From the NCBI RefSeq assembly GCF_023555005.1, contig NZ_JAMJPJ010000014.1, positions 24,662-88,661 on the forward strand: DNA of 64,000 nucleotides. Direction: 5' to 3'. Of the stretch, positions 9,101-18,233 are shown one piece after another. Source of the stretch: Halomonas llamarensis (GTDB lineage: Bacteria; Pseudomonadota; Gammaproteobacteria; Pseudomonadales; Halomonadaceae). Every line of letters begins with the position of its first letter. Positions within the stretch are counted from its first letter, which is position 1. The notes below the pieces were generated by a model. The model did no database searches and had not been told where the DNA came from. It was given only the letters and a program-made list of their open reading frames with translations. Made by a program: the position numbers and the translations under genes.

Positions 9101-10185
9101 CGGCCTTTGTGAGGGGCGAAAACGCGGTTTTGCTCGGCGTTGGAAAGCCGCGCGTACAGCGGCAAAATCTCGGTGCCTTTGAGGTCGGCGCGACGCAGTG
9201 TATCGGCGGTTTCGCGAATTTCCCGCTCGCCGGGCAAAAAGATAAGCACATCGCGCGGGCCATGCAGCCACCCTTTAGCGCGTTCAATCTGCTCAATTTC
9301 CTCCACCGCGTGAAGAATTCCTTCCTGCAACGTGCGGTCTTCTTCGTCCTCGCCTTCGCGCACCAACGGCCGATACTGCACATCAACAGGGTACGTGCGT
9401 CCGGTGACTTCCACTACCGGCGCAGGGGCTTTCGCCGTGCCAAAGTGCGCGGCAAAGCGCTCTACGTCGATGGTCGCCGAGGTAATGATAATGTTGAGGT
9501 CGGGCCGCTTGGGTAGCAGGCGTTTAAGATAGCCGAGGAGAAAATCAATGTTAAGGCTACGTTCGTGCGCCTCATCGATAATGATCGTGTCATAGCGCAG
9601 CAGCAGCGGGTCGTGCTGGGTTTCGGCCAGTAAAATACCGTCAGTCATCAGTTTGACCAGCGTGGATTGGCTGCTCTGGTCGGTAAAGCGCACCTGATAA
9701 CCCACCTGCTCGCCCAGCGGCACTTCGAGCTCTTCGGCCAAACGCGTGGCGACGCTGCGCGCGGCAAGCCGCCGTGGCTGGGTATGGCCGATGAGCCCAC
9801 GCCGACCACGGCCAAGCTCCAAACAAATTTTGGGCAGCTGCGTGGTTTTCCCCGAACCGGTTTCGCCGGCCACGACCACCACTTGATGATCGCGCAGGGC
9901 GCGAAGGATATCCTCGCGGCGCTCCACCACGGGGAGTTCAGCAGGGTAGTTGAGCGTGACGCGCTGCTGCTTACGCTGCTCAATCACGCCTTGCGCACGC
10001 GCGACTTCCTGCTCAACGTTATCCAGCCCCCGGCCAATGGGCTTTTGCTCACGCAGGCGCCGCTTAAGTCCGGCTAAGCGTTTATGTAACGCCTCGGCAT
10101 CGCGGTGCATTAACGAGGAAGTTGCTTGGTACAAATGCGCAAGGCGCTTCTCGTCGCTCTGGGGTAAAGGCGTGTCAGTGGTCAC
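6199..10185 (-). CDS. hrpA: ATP-dependent RNA helicase HrpA
   Basis: 1328-residue DEAH-box RNA helicase, close to E. coli HrpA (1300). Motifs in order: Walker A GETGSGKTT (about 107-115), DEAH in IIIDEAHERS, SAT in ITSATID, and motif VI QRKGRCGR. The helicase-associated domains and a long C-terminal HrpA-specific region (DUF3418-like) follow. HrpA processes fimbrial mRNA in E. coli and resolves stalled ribosomes; the same cytosolic role is inferred here. It stands alone, separated by 140 bases from the ketoacyl synthase downstream. Confidence 0.95.
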   Translation of the reverse strand: MTTDTPLPQSDEKRLAHLYQATSSLMHRDAEALHKRLAGLKRRLREQKPIGRGLDNVEQEVARAQGVIEQRKQQRVTLNYPAELPVVERREDILRALRDHQVVVVAGETGSGKTTQLPKICLELGRGRRGLIGHTQPRRLAARSVATRLAEELEVPLGEQVGYQVRFTDQSSQSTLVKLMTDGILLAETQHDPLLLRYDTIIIDEAHERSLNIDFLLGYLKRLLPKRPDLNIIITSATIDVERFAAHFGTAKAPAPVVEVTGRTYPVDVQYRPLVREGEDEEDRTLQEGILHAVEEIEQIERAKGWLHGPRDVLIFLPGEREIRETADTLRRADLKGTEILPLYARLSNAEQNRVFAPHKGRRIVLATNVAETSLTVPGIRYVIDPGLVRISRYSYRAKIQRLPVEPVSQASANQRKGRCGRIAEGVCIRLYDEDDFLSRPEFTDPEIQRTNLASVILSMLALKLGEIEDFPFVDPPDSRFVKDGFRLLFELGAVSEAQRLTKLGRKLARLPIDPRLARMVLEGAERGSLRDVLVVVSALAIQDPRDRPADKRQAADQAHQRWHDPDSDFVALLNLWHGVENAREALSNNQLRRWCREHYINYLRVREWHDTFRQLRQLLRDMEIDVPAPLPNDPEQSEEQARQVRRKTSGKLHQSLLSGLLSNLGLLTENREYLGARNRKFMIHPGSGLAKKSPKWVMAFELVETSRLFARTVAKIDPTWIEPQAQHLVKRSYSDPHWEMKRAQVVAKEQVTLFGLPIVTGRRVHYGPIAPEESRELFIRRALVEGEFRTQGEFFAHNRALINEVTDLEDRARKRDILVDEETLFAFYDERIPVDIVNGKGFEHWRQQLERDDPNALKLDLETLKARDAKEITKTQYPDHLTLGGVSYPLSYHFAPGAEDDGVTITVPAAMLPQLPVHALEWLVSGLLREKCIALMKSLPKSIRRQVVPIPDWVDAAMETLVPGERPLTEALGEFIRRRTGVRVHPDDWRWDQLEPHLIMNVRVVNHAGKVLGQGRDARALEKRFEEAASAGAQALAAQASTAPAVAELPDKPLPESKVTEQAGIRVEAYPALVSENDQFNVALFDHPAKAEAAHRDGVARLAMAKCPDQVKAIKRLRGVETCALLFAKVGSKQALIDDLVRATFAQVVAVDPLPRASGELSARLEGCRDALVPYAEQLLAQADAALKAHLDVSKQLKGQLNFALALTYSDIKAQMQRLVYPGFICDAGEWLAEYPRYMQAALIRLEKAPRERGRDQLLMSEVQALEVRWDARRESQRRGNVEDPTLVAFGWWLQELRVSLFAQQMGTKMPVSVKRLEKHWQAITDA

Positions 10186-10224
10186 AATCGACGTTGATTC
10201 CTATCCGGTCTCAAAAACAACACA

Positions 10225-10244
10225 GCCCGCTCATTTGAGCGGGC
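10225..10244 (-). terminator. Rho-independent terminator after fadD
   Basis: Stem GCCCGCTCA / TGAGCGGGC with a two-base loop. Read on the minus strand it is followed by TGTGTTGTTTTT, a T-rich tail. It lies 39 bases after the fadD stop and before the hrpA start, so it most likely ends fadD transcripts. Confidence 0.65.
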
Positions 10245-10282
10245 CATTATAGTGTAACGCTTTCGATCGGTTGGCGGCTAAC

Positions 10283-11968
10283 CTAGCGTGTTTGACTATC
10301 CTCATCGCGCAGCTGACGACGAAGCACCTTACCCACGTTGGTTTTCGGCAATTCGTCACGAAACTCAACGTATTTCGGGACCTTATAGCCCGTCAGCTCT
10401 TTTTTGCACCAGTCGCGCAGCGTTTTCGTATCGAGCTGATCATTTTTGGCCACCACATAGAGTTTAATCGCCTCTCCGCTGGTTTCATCCGCAATGCCGA
10501 CGGCCGCGCTCTCCAAAACATCCGGGTGCGCCGCGACGACATCTTCAACCTCGTTGGGGTAAACATTAAAGCCCGAGACCAGAATCATGTCTTTCTTGCG
10601 ATCAACAATGCGGATATAGCCATCTTCCTGCAACACGGCGATATCGCCGGTATGAAACCAGCCATCGGCGTCAATCGAGTGACGGGTTTCCTCTTCACGC
10701 TGCCAGTAACCTTTCATCACCTGCGGGCCTCTAACGCACAGCTCGCCCGACTCACCGAGGGGTACATCGTTACCATCAACGTCTACCGCCTTCACTTCAG
10801 TGCCTGCCACCGGCTTGCCGATGCTGCCAAGCTGGATGCCATCACTGGGGTTGAAGCTCACAATGGGTGAGGTTTCGGTTAGGCCATAACCTTCCGCAAC
10901 GGGGCAGCTCGTCACCTCCTCCCAGCGCTTGGCGGCGGCTTTGGTCAGCGCCATACCGCCGGAAATCGTCAGATGCAGCTTGGAGAAATCCAGCTGTTTA
11001 AAATCCTCGCGGTTGCACAGTGCATTAAATAGCGTATTTAAGCCGATAAACCCGGTAAACGAGTAATTTTTCAACTCTTTAACAAAGCTATCCAAATCGC
11101 GAGGGTTGGTAATTAGCAGCGAATGGTTGCCGGTTTCCATCAAAAACAGGCAGTTAACCGTAAAGGTGTAGATGTGATAGACCGGCAGCGGGGCAATGAC
11201 CAACTCCTCGCCGTCGGTTAAATTACCCCCAATTGCCGCACGCGCCTGCAGCATATTTGCCACAAGGTTGCGGTGCGTCAACATCGCGCCTTTGGGCATA
11301 CCGGTGGTCCCGCCGGTGTACTGCAGGGCGACAAGATCTTCTTGGTGGCGATGGACATCTTGATGCTCAAGCGATACACCTTTTTTTAGCGCCTCACGAA
11401 AACCCAGCGCACTAGGCAGTGAGTACGAAGGCACCATCTTCTTCACGTGTTTTACGACCGCATTCACCAGCCAACGTTTGGGTGCGCCGTGAAGATCAGC
11501 AAGTTCAGTGACCAGCACGTGTTTAATGTCAGTTTTATCCAGTACGCGCTCTAGCTTGTCGGCCATGTTGGCGAGAATCACAATCGCTTTGGCGTTGGAA
11601 TCTTTGAACTGGTGCGCCATTTCCCGCTCGGTATATAGCGGGTTGGTGTTGACGACGACAAGGCCTGCACGAAGCGCACCAAATACCGCCACCGGGAACT
11701 GCAGTACGTTAGGCAGCTGGATGGCGATACGATCCCCCGGCTCAAGGTCGGTTTCATGTTGAAGCCAGGCAGCAAAATTCCCCGAGAGGCGGTCAAGATC
11801 TGCGAAACTTAGCGTTTGCCCCATGCAGGTGAAAGCCGGCTTGGAGGAAAAGCGTTTCACTGCGGCGTGAAACACATCCGTCACTGAGTCGTAATGCTCA
11901 AGCCCTTCAAGGGGCGGCCCTTGAAGCACAGTCCCTTCGTTTACCTGGGTATTGGCATGCTCACTCAT
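10283..11968 (-). CDS. fadD: Long-chain fatty acid-CoA ligase
   Basis: Activates fatty acids to acyl-CoA through an acyl-AMP intermediate, feeding beta-oxidation at the inner membrane face. The 561-residue length equals E. coli FadD. ANL-superfamily motifs: P-loop YTGGTTGMPKG, GYGLTETSP, and the fatty-acyl-CoA synthetase signature around DGWFHTGD to GFNVYPNEVED, with the C-terminal catalytic lysine in PKTNVGKVLRR. The start at ATG 11968 (MSEHANTQ) is preferred; an ATG two codons upstream is also possible. No other beta-oxidation genes are adjacent. Confidence 0.93.
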   Translation of the reverse strand: MSEHANTQVNEGTVLQGPPLEGLEHYDSVTDVFHAAVKRFSSKPAFTCMGQTLSFADLDRLSGNFAAWLQHETDLEPGDRIAIQLPNVLQFPVAVFGALRAGLVVVNTNPLYTEREMAHQFKDSNAKAIVILANMADKLERVLDKTDIKHVLVTELADLHGAPKRWLVNAVVKHVKKMVPSYSLPSALGFREALKKGVSLEHQDVHRHQEDLVALQYTGGTTGMPKGAMLTHRNLVANMLQARAAIGGNLTDGEELVIAPLPVYHIYTFTVNCLFLMETGNHSLLITNPRDLDSFVKELKNYSFTGFIGLNTLFNALCNREDFKQLDFSKLHLTISGGMALTKAAAKRWEEVTSCPVAEGYGLTETSPIVSFNPSDGIQLGSIGKPVAGTEVKAVDVDGNDVPLGESGELCVRGPQVMKGYWQREEETRHSIDADGWFHTGDIAVLQEDGYIRIVDRKKDMILVSGFNVYPNEVEDVVAAHPDVLESAAVGIADETSGEAIKLYVVAKNDQLDTKTLRDWCKKELTGYKVPKYVEFRDELPKTNVGKVLRRQLRDEDSQTR

Positions 11969-12020
11969 CAGCAATCTCCGCTATTGGGGTCGATGCTGGT
12001 GCTGGCACCGACCTTATTAT

Positions 12021-12065
12021 TTTTTAAAGCCGTTCTTAAAACCGCTTTTAGAACCCTCTAAACCC
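12021..12065. repeat. 12-bp degenerate tandem repeat upstream of fadD
   Basis: Three consecutive 12-base units, TTTTTAAAGCCG (12021), TTCTTAAAACCG (12033) and CTTTTAGAACCC (12045), then a 9-base partial TCTAAACCC. They sit 53-97 bases upstream of the fadD start in the untranslated region. Confidence 0.6.
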
Positions 12066-12149
12066 TGGCGTTAAACGATATACGACTCCATCAGCACTGT
12101 AAAACGATCGATTGAAACTTTTGTTTGATTACAACCATAGTCTGACATC

Positions 12150-12932
12150 CTATCCTGCGCTAAAGCGGGCTTGGATGTCGCCCTCTTTCCACACCAAAAG
12201 TTCGCCCGGGGCCATGCGTTGCCAAGTTTCATTATGCGTGAGCGGCTCGGTCGCAATCACCGAGACAATATCGTCGGGCGTGGTGTGTTCAACAAAATTC
12301 ACCGTGACCTCCGCATCAGAGAGTTCGGCCTCGCCAAAGGGCGCACGGCGGGTGATATGCGCCAATTTCGTTGAGCAGTAGGTGTATAAATACACGCCAT
12401 CGGATAGCAACAAATTAAAGATGCCCAGGCCTCGCAGGCGTTCACACAGGGCATGAAGATGCTGCCACAAGCGCGCGGAATCCGACGGCGGTTCGGGGAA
12501 TGCACGACGTAGCTCCCCCATCAAAAAGCAAAACGCGTGCTCGCTATCAGTGGAACCCACGGGCGTATAAGTTCCCAACGGCAAGCCTTGCCAGTTTTTG
12601 AGCTGACCGTTGTGAGCATAGCACCAAGGGCGACCCCACATCTCGCGCGTAAATGGATGCGTATTGGCCAAGCGCACGCCACCCACATTCGCTTGGCGAA
12701 TGTGACTGATTACCACGTTGGATTTAATCGGATAATCACAAATCAACCGGGCGATGGGGGAATCCACCGACGGATGCGGGTCGCGGAATTCGCGATAGCC
12801 GCCCTCTTCATAAAACGCTATGCCCCAGCCATCGCGGTGCGGGCCAGTGCCGCCACCGCGGTGCAAAAATCCGGCAAAGCTAAAGCAGATATCGGTCGGC
12901 ACGTTAGCGCTCATACCCAACAGTTCACACAT
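12150..12932 (-). CDS. Class II glutamine amidotransferase (YafJ type)
   Basis: 260 residues beginning MCEL, so Cys2 becomes the N-terminal nucleophile after Met removal, as in Ntn-type class II amidotransferases. Other family features are the GGGTGPHRDGWGIAFY block, SHIRQAN, NTHPF and YAHNGQL, which form the glutamine site. Like E. coli YafJ it is a stand-alone glutaminase domain, with no fused synthetase domain. The acceptor substrate is unknown. It is followed upstream by a small membrane protein gene 20 bases away, possibly in the same transcript. Confidence 0.88.
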   Translation of the reverse strand: MCELLGMSANVPTDICFSFAGFLHRGGGTGPHRDGWGIAFYEEGGYREFRDPHPSVDSPIARLICDYPIKSNVVISHIRQANVGGVRLANTHPFTREMWGRPWCYAHNGQLKNWQGLPLGTYTPVGSTDSEHAFCFLMGELRRAFPEPPSDSARLWQHLHALCERLRGLGIFNLLLSDGVYLYTYCSTKLAHITRRAPFGEAELSDAEVTVNFVEHTTPDDIVSVIATEPLTHNETWQRMAPGELLVWKEGDIQARFSAG

Positions 12933-12952
12933 CCTGCCACTCCTTTGGCCCG

Positions 12953-13375
12953 TTAGAGCACTGGCTCGCGACGCGGCGTCGCTTGAGGCTCAGATACCGC
13001 TTGATTGTCTTTGTCCTCATCCATCCTTGCCGCCGGGCGACGCCACCACCAAAGCACCCCGCCTATCAACGCCCCGAGCACCACACCAAGTAAAAGCCAC
13101 ATTAGGCCTGCACGTAGCGCGCTTGCGTTGTTTTCCATAACGCCGACGGCCGCGACCATCGCCGACGGCGCCCAACCGGTATAAAACTCACCCTCTTCCA
13201 CTAGCGGCAAGCGAAAGCGTGCCGGGGCCCACATAGCGCCAGCGATGCCCCAAGACAACACGAAACGCGGTAAGCGCGACAATAGCGCCAACGCGAAGTA
13301 AACGGTTACTAACACCAACAACGAAACACCGTAATAGGTTAACCAAAGCAGTGACATTGAATCAGCAAACAGCAT
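12953..13375 (-). CDS. Small membrane protein of unknown function
   Basis: 140 residues that I do not recognise. Two hydrophobic helices are visible: an N-terminal one (about 9-30, LLWLTYYGVSLLVLVTVYFAL) and a C-terminal one (about 91-110, AGLMWLLLGVVLGALIGGVLWW). Between them is a moderately polar segment, and the protein ends in a charged tail of about 30 residues rich in Arg, Asp and Glu. A GAGGG site precedes the ATG at 13375. It is divergent from the peptidase gene and 20 bases upstream of the yafJ-type gene on the same strand. Confidence 0.65.
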   Translation of the reverse strand: MLFADSMSLLWLTYYGVSLLVLVTVYFALALLSRLPRFVLSWGIAGAMWAPARFRLPLVEEGEFYTGWAPSAMVAAVGVMENNASALRAGLMWLLLGVVLGALIGGVLWWWRRPAARMDEDKDNQAVSEPQATPRREPVL

Positions 13376-13446
13376 AATACCCTCACACGATACGATTCAC
13401 GCGGGCCAACAGGCCCGACACTCATTTTGTTAATGGTACCTATCAA

Positions 13447-15582
13447 TTGAGCAAAGCACAGCCAAGTAACGCAAGCCATTCGCCTGTTACCCACTACTTT
13501 AATGCCGATGATCCGCACTGGCACTGGCTAGAAGACGCCGAGGCGCCTGAAGTACGTGCGTTTCTGGAGGCGGCCAACACGCAGCACGCGGCGTGGTTTG
13601 CGCCGCTTGAGCCGCTAGCCAACGCTCTCTATGATGGCCATCTTGCGCGCCGAGAACTGGCCATCACCGGTCTTGAGACTGCGCTTGACCACTTTACGTT
13701 CTACAGCGAAACCGGCGCTGCCGATGACTACCCCCGCTGGTGGCGTTACCCCAACGGCCAACCGACTCAGCGTGAGTGCTTTTTTGACCTGCCCGAGCGC
13801 GCCGCGGGGCACGATTTTTTCGACATTGGCGACATGGCGCTTCCCCCCGATGAGCAGTGGCTCGCCTGGACGGAAGACACCCAAGGCGATGAGCGTTTTT
13901 CCCTATGGCTCAAACACCTGCCTGATGGGCCGCCGCAGCGCCTGCTCGACGATATCGGCCCGAGCCTGTGCTGGGCCGAGGACCAAACTGCGCGCGGCGC
14001 CACGCTACTTTTCACCCGTTTTGATGCGACCCAGCGCCCGGATAGCATTTGGCGGCTGCCGCTTTCCTGGCGCGATGGCCTCATCTCTGCCGACACACCA
14101 ACGCGGGTATTTTTGGAGTCCGACGCCGAGTTCTGGGTCGGCATCGGCAAAACACGATCAAAGGCGTGGCTATTGATCGAATCCGCTTCCAAAGACACCA
14201 GCGAGATTCACGCGCTCCCGGCTCAGGTGCCAGAGGCAACGCTATATTGTTTACATCCACGCAAGCCCGGCGTCGAGGCAAGCATCGAGCATCGCCCTGG
14301 GGCTTTCTACCGCTTGCATAACCAAGCTGGGCCGCATTTTCAGCTGGATGTCATTACCGAGGCAGACATATTTGCGGATGAAATAAATTCCCGCAACGCC
14401 TGGCAAACGCTTCTCGCCCACCGCCAAGACGCCACACTAGAAGGTGTCGATGCATTCACCTGGGGATTGGTCGTTGCCGAGCGTGACCATCAGGAAGCGC
14501 AGGTTTACTTACGTCGACTCGTTCTAGGTGACGCGTCTGAAAACGCGCTGGGTAAAAGGTTACAGGTCGCACTGGACGAGCACTTAGCGCTTCCCGAAAC
14601 ACCCTGCTCGCAGCTTCTTGAGGACGCACCGCACTTTACCACCACAACGCTTCGCCTGCGCGAAGAGTCATTTACTCAGCCGCCTCGTTGGGTCGAGTTG
14701 GATTTACCCACTGGTGAGCGTCGCGTGGTTAAAACGCAGCCGCTTTACGGCAATCTTCAGCCCGAACAGCTTGTAAGCCAGCAAATTTGGGCGCAAAGCG
14801 TCGACGGCGAACAAGTGCCGGTATCCATCGTCATGCGCGCGGACCTTGCCAACCGGGTCGAAAATGGGCAGCCACTGCCGACGCTGCTTTACGGCTATGG
14901 GGCTTATGGCGAGCCACTCGACCCGTGGTTTTCGATAGCACGGCTGGAGCTTCTCACCCGAGGTGTCGCCTTTGCCGTGGCACACGTGCGCGGTGGCGGC
15001 GAACGCGGCGAGCCGTGGTACTTAAACGGTAAGATGGCGCATAAAAAGAATAGCTTTCACGACTTTCTCGCCGCTCGCGATGCCCTTGTTGACCGTGGTA
15101 TTAGCGATGCACGCCGTATCGTCGCGGTCGGGGCGAGTGCCGGCGGCATGTTGATTGGCACCTGTATCAACCGCGCCCCGAATGCCTTCTGTGCGGCGGT
15201 GTTAGACGTGCCGTTTCTCGACGTGCTGCGTACCATGCAAAACCCAGAGCTTCCGCTTACGACAGCCGAGTACAGCGAATGGGGCAACCCGGCAGACCCC
15301 GATGTCGCCACGCGCATGGCTGCCTACTCGCCGCTAGATAACGTCACCGCGCAAACCTACCCCGCGCTTTGGATCGAAGGAAACTGGTTTGATACGCGGG
15401 TGGGCTACTGGGAGCCAGCGAAGTTTTACGCCCGCGTTAGCCAATGCCAGCAAGGCGACGCCCCTATATTGCTGCATACCGATATGGACAGCGGACACGG
15501 CGGCGCCTCAGGACGATTTAAAGCGTGGCGCGATGCCGCGCGTCAGGATGCGTTTATTCTCTGGGCGATGGGCTTAGCATAG
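13447..15582 (+). CDS. Prolyl oligopeptidase family, oligopeptidase B-like
   Basis: 711-residue S9-family serine peptidase with an N-terminal beta-propeller (about 60-420) and a C-terminal alpha/beta-hydrolase domain. The catalytic triad is visible: Ser564 in GASAGG, Asp649 in NWFDTRV and His684 in SGHGG. Block RGGGERGEPWY and the length fit oligopeptidase B (PtrB), which cuts small peptides after Arg or Lys in the cytoplasm or periplasm. The start is TTG at 13447; no ATG lies in frame nearby and the ribosome site is weak, so the exact start is uncertain. Confidence 0.87.
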   Translation: MSKAQPSNASHSPVTHYFNADDPHWHWLEDAEAPEVRAFLEAANTQHAAWFAPLEPLANALYDGHLARRELAITGLETALDHFTFYSETGAADDYPRWWRYPNGQPTQRECFFDLPERAAGHDFFDIGDMALPPDEQWLAWTEDTQGDERFSLWLKHLPDGPPQRLLDDIGPSLCWAEDQTARGATLLFTRFDATQRPDSIWRLPLSWRDGLISADTPTRVFLESDAEFWVGIGKTRSKAWLLIESASKDTSEIHALPAQVPEATLYCLHPRKPGVEASIEHRPGAFYRLHNQAGPHFQLDVITEADIFADEINSRNAWQTLLAHRQDATLEGVDAFTWGLVVAERDHQEAQVYLRRLVLGDASENALGKRLQVALDEHLALPETPCSQLLEDAPHFTTTTLRLREESFTQPPRWVELDLPTGERRVVKTQPLYGNLQPEQLVSQQIWAQSVDGEQVPVSIVMRADLANRVENGQPLPTLLYGYGAYGEPLDPWFSIARLELLTRGVAFAVAHVRGGGERGEPWYLNGKMAHKKNSFHDFLAARDALVDRGISDARRIVAVGASAGGMLIGTCINRAPNAFCAAVLDVPFLDVLRTMQNPELPLTTAEYSEWGNPADPDVATRMAAYSPLDNVTAQTYPALWIEGNWFDTRVGYWEPAKFYARVSQCQQGDAPILLHTDMDSGHGGASGRFKAWRDAARQDAFILWAMGLA

Positions 15583-15687
15583 CGCTGAAGGTTACCTTTC
15601 GATAATTGCAGTCGATAGCTTCGTTAGTTAGCTTATATTTATGTTACAAATGATACCCTTTCGGCTTACCACAGTGATTCAACTTTG

Positions 15688-18093
15688 ATGGCAGCGGATA
15701 CACGTCAAACCGTCCTGTTAGTGGCGGTCTTCATTATGATTGCTCTTGGCAGCGTTGTCGGAATGGTAGTTGGCGGCGTTGGGTTAATGGGCAGTATCGC
15801 GTTAAGCGCGGTATTAGCCCTGATTGGCGGCATGGGGTTGGCGACGCTCGTGACAAGGTATAGCGCGCGCACGCGCGAGTTATATTTTGCCAAACGCCAG
15901 CTAGAGAGCCAAAATCGCCTGCAGGCGTCGATTGCCCGAGGCGCTCCTTATCGCACGATTCTGGAGCAGATCTGTCAGTTCCTTGAGCAACAAATTCCCA
16001 ACGTGCACGTCATTATATGGAGCGCACGCACAGATGATAGCAACGGGGAACTCATCACGCTAAGCGCTCCCAATACACTGCATCAAAGCGCTGACGTCCG
16101 ATCTCACATCAAAACGCTTACCCAACACGAGATCGACCCGTTTTACCCGGTGTTCAAAGCTACCCATTTAGCCGACAAAGGCGCTGAAACAACGTTTTCT
16201 CGACCTCTCTGCCAAGCGCTCTGCCCGCATGGGTATCAATCCACCTACTTGGTCCCGCTCGATGCCACTCGGCCGGATGCACTCGGCGCGTTGCTCCTAC
16301 TATGCCCAATACCAGGAGAACCATCAGAGCCGCAGCAGCTAACCATCGTCAATGCGACGCGTCTTGCAAGGCTCGCGTTGGAGCGGCATCACAGCGAATC
16401 ACAGCTACATATTTTCGAGCGGAGCCTTGAAGCCAGTAGCAACGGCGTTGTGATCACCGAGGCGAATCACGCGGATATGCCGATCTTGTACGCTAACCCG
16501 GCATTTGCACAGATAACCGGCTACACCAGGGATGAGGTAAAAGGTCGAAATTGCCGTTTTCTACAAGGGCCTGATACCCACCCAGCACATAAGCAGCAGA
16601 TGCGCCAAGCCCTAAGCGAAGGGCGCGATATCAATCTGACTGTGCGCAACTACCGCAAAGACGGCCGCCTCTTCTGGAACCATGTGTTTATTTCACCCGT
16701 GCGTTCAAGCGATGGATACGTCACTCACTTTATCGGTATTTTGAATGACATCTCCGAGCGGAAACACCACGAAAACCAACTTGCGTTTCATGCCACGCAT
16801 GATGCACTGACGGGGCTGGGTAACCGCGCACTATTTGAAGACCACCTTCGCCACGATGTTGAACTCGCCAAGCGCCATCAGCAGCAAATTGCCGTGCTGT
16901 TTATCGACTTAGACGAATTCAAACCGATTAACGACACGCTCGGTCACTCAGTGGGTGACCGCGTGTTGATTAGCGTGGCAAAACGCCTTGAAGCCACTAT
17001 TCGCCCGTCAGATACCTTGTGCCGTTTTGGTGGCGATGAATTTGTTTTGCTGTTGCACGATTTAGTCGACCTAAAACAAGCCGAAGACATCGCCGAACGT
17101 GTGGTTAATGCTATCGAGAAGCCTTACTGCGCTGACCAACATGAGCTGCATTTATCGGCCAGCATCGGTATTGCGTTAAATGATGAGCACCTAGAAAACC
17201 CTAGCGAACTCATCCAGCACGCTGATATGGCGATGTACAAAGCGAAAAAGCAAGGACGTAATGGCATACAAACGTACACCCACGATATCAATACCAAGCT
17301 GACGCAACGGTTGATGCTGCGCAACGACCTGCAAGACGCGATCAACCAAGAGCAGTTTAGCCTTCACTATCAACCGCTTATTAGGCACGACGGCACGGTA
17401 AAAGGCTTTGAGGCGTTACTGCGTTGGCAACATCCAGAAAAAGGCGTTATCTCACCGGGGCGTTTTATCCCTATCGCTGAACAGACCGGGCAAATTATCG
17501 CCCTTGGGCAGTGGGTGATGGCGCGAGCTGCCCGAGACTTGCTCGCACTTTCGGCGTTACTACCCAATAATTGCCTTATATCGATCAATCTTTCGCCGTT
17601 GCAGTTTTATCGGGCAAACTTTTTACAAACACTCGCCGAAACGCTGAAAAACACCGGTCTACCCGCTTCCCGCCTGGAGTTGGAGCTCACCGAAGGCGTG
17701 TTAATGAACGACACCGAGGGAGCCATCACCACACTACATGCACTTCACAATATGGGCGTTCATGTGGCCATCGACGACTTTGGCACTGGCTTCTCAAGCC
17801 TTAGCTACCTACGCCACCTGCCGGTCAATACACTGAAAATTGATCGCAGCTTTATCACCCACCTCCCCGAAAACCGCAAAGATACTGCCGTTGTGAGCGG
17901 CATTATTGGCCTTGCCCACCACCTTGACCTCACCGTGGTAGCGGAAGGCGTCGAAACGCAGCAACAACACCAAGCGCTCGCCGCGCTCGATTGCGATGTG
18001 TTTCAAGGCTACTTTTTCTCCCGTCCAATGCCTTTTCCCGCCGTAGTCGATTGGCTGAAATCACGCAAGTCACATCCCGCCAACCTTTCATAA
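15688..18093 (+). CDS. GAF-LOV-GGDEF-EAL cyclic-di-GMP protein
   Basis: About 801 residues: two N-terminal membrane helices (about 8-55), a GAF-like region (about 75-240), a PAS domain with the LOV signature GRNCRFLQGPDT, then GGDEF and EAL domains. Cys289 occupies the flavin-adduct position, and NYRKDGRLFWN supplies the flavin-binding Asn pair, so it is probably a blue-light sensor. The signalling Gln of LOV domains is Leu352 (HFIGILNDI). GGDEF (about 448-452) is intact with an upstream RxxD inhibitory site (RPSD), and EAL (about 575) and DDFGTGFSS are intact, so both c-di-GMP synthesis and hydrolysis are possible. ATG 15688 follows an in-frame TTG. Confidence 0.88.
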   Translation: MAADTRQTVLLVAVFIMIALGSVVGMVVGGVGLMGSIALSAVLALIGGMGLATLVTRYSARTRELYFAKRQLESQNRLQASIARGAPYRTILEQICQFLEQQIPNVHVIIWSARTDDSNGELITLSAPNTLHQSADVRSHIKTLTQHEIDPFYPVFKATHLADKGAETTFSRPLCQALCPHGYQSTYLVPLDATRPDALGALLLLCPIPGEPSEPQQLTIVNATRLARLALERHHSESQLHIFERSLEASSNGVVITEANHADMPILYANPAFAQITGYTRDEVKGRNCRFLQGPDTHPAHKQQMRQALSEGRDINLTVRNYRKDGRLFWNHVFISPVRSSDGYVTHFIGILNDISERKHHENQLAFHATHDALTGLGNRALFEDHLRHDVELAKRHQQQIAVLFIDLDEFKPINDTLGHSVGDRVLISVAKRLEATIRPSDTLCRFGGDEFVLLLHDLVDLKQAEDIAERVVNAIEKPYCADQHELHLSASIGIALNDEHLENPSELIQHADMAMYKAKKQGRNGIQTYTHDINTKLTQRLMLRNDLQDAINQEQFSLHYQPLIRHDGTVKGFEALLRWQHPEKGVISPGRFIPIAEQTGQIIALGQWVMARAARDLLALSALLPNNCLISINLSPLQFYRANFLQTLAETLKNTGLPASRLELELTEGVLMNDTEGAITTLHALHNMGVHVAIDDFGTGFSSLSYLRHLPVNTLKIDRSFITHLPENRKDTAVVSGIIGLAHHLDLTVVAEGVETQQQHQALAALDCDVFQGYFFSRPMPFPAVVDWLKSRKSHPANLS

Positions 18094-18160
18094 CCTTTAT
18101 CTATGTCAATTATTGTGTAATTTATTAATGAAATTGATTGCCTTTTGTATCCGGAAAGTA

Positions 18161-18227
18161 ATACCTTTACGCCTAATAGTTATACAGAAATACTTTAATA
18201 AGTAAAAACATTGTACAATAAAGGTAT
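18161..18227. promoter_or_regulatory. Inverted repeat upstream of the Aer-like gene
   Basis: ATACCTTTA (18161-18169) and its exact complement TAAAGGTAT (18219-18227) flank 49 AT-rich bases in the 140-base gap before the chemoreceptor. The right arm ends 7 bases before the start codon. It could be an operator pair or an RNA stem over the ribosome site; function is not known. Confidence 0.35.
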
Positions 18228-18233
18228 AGCATA

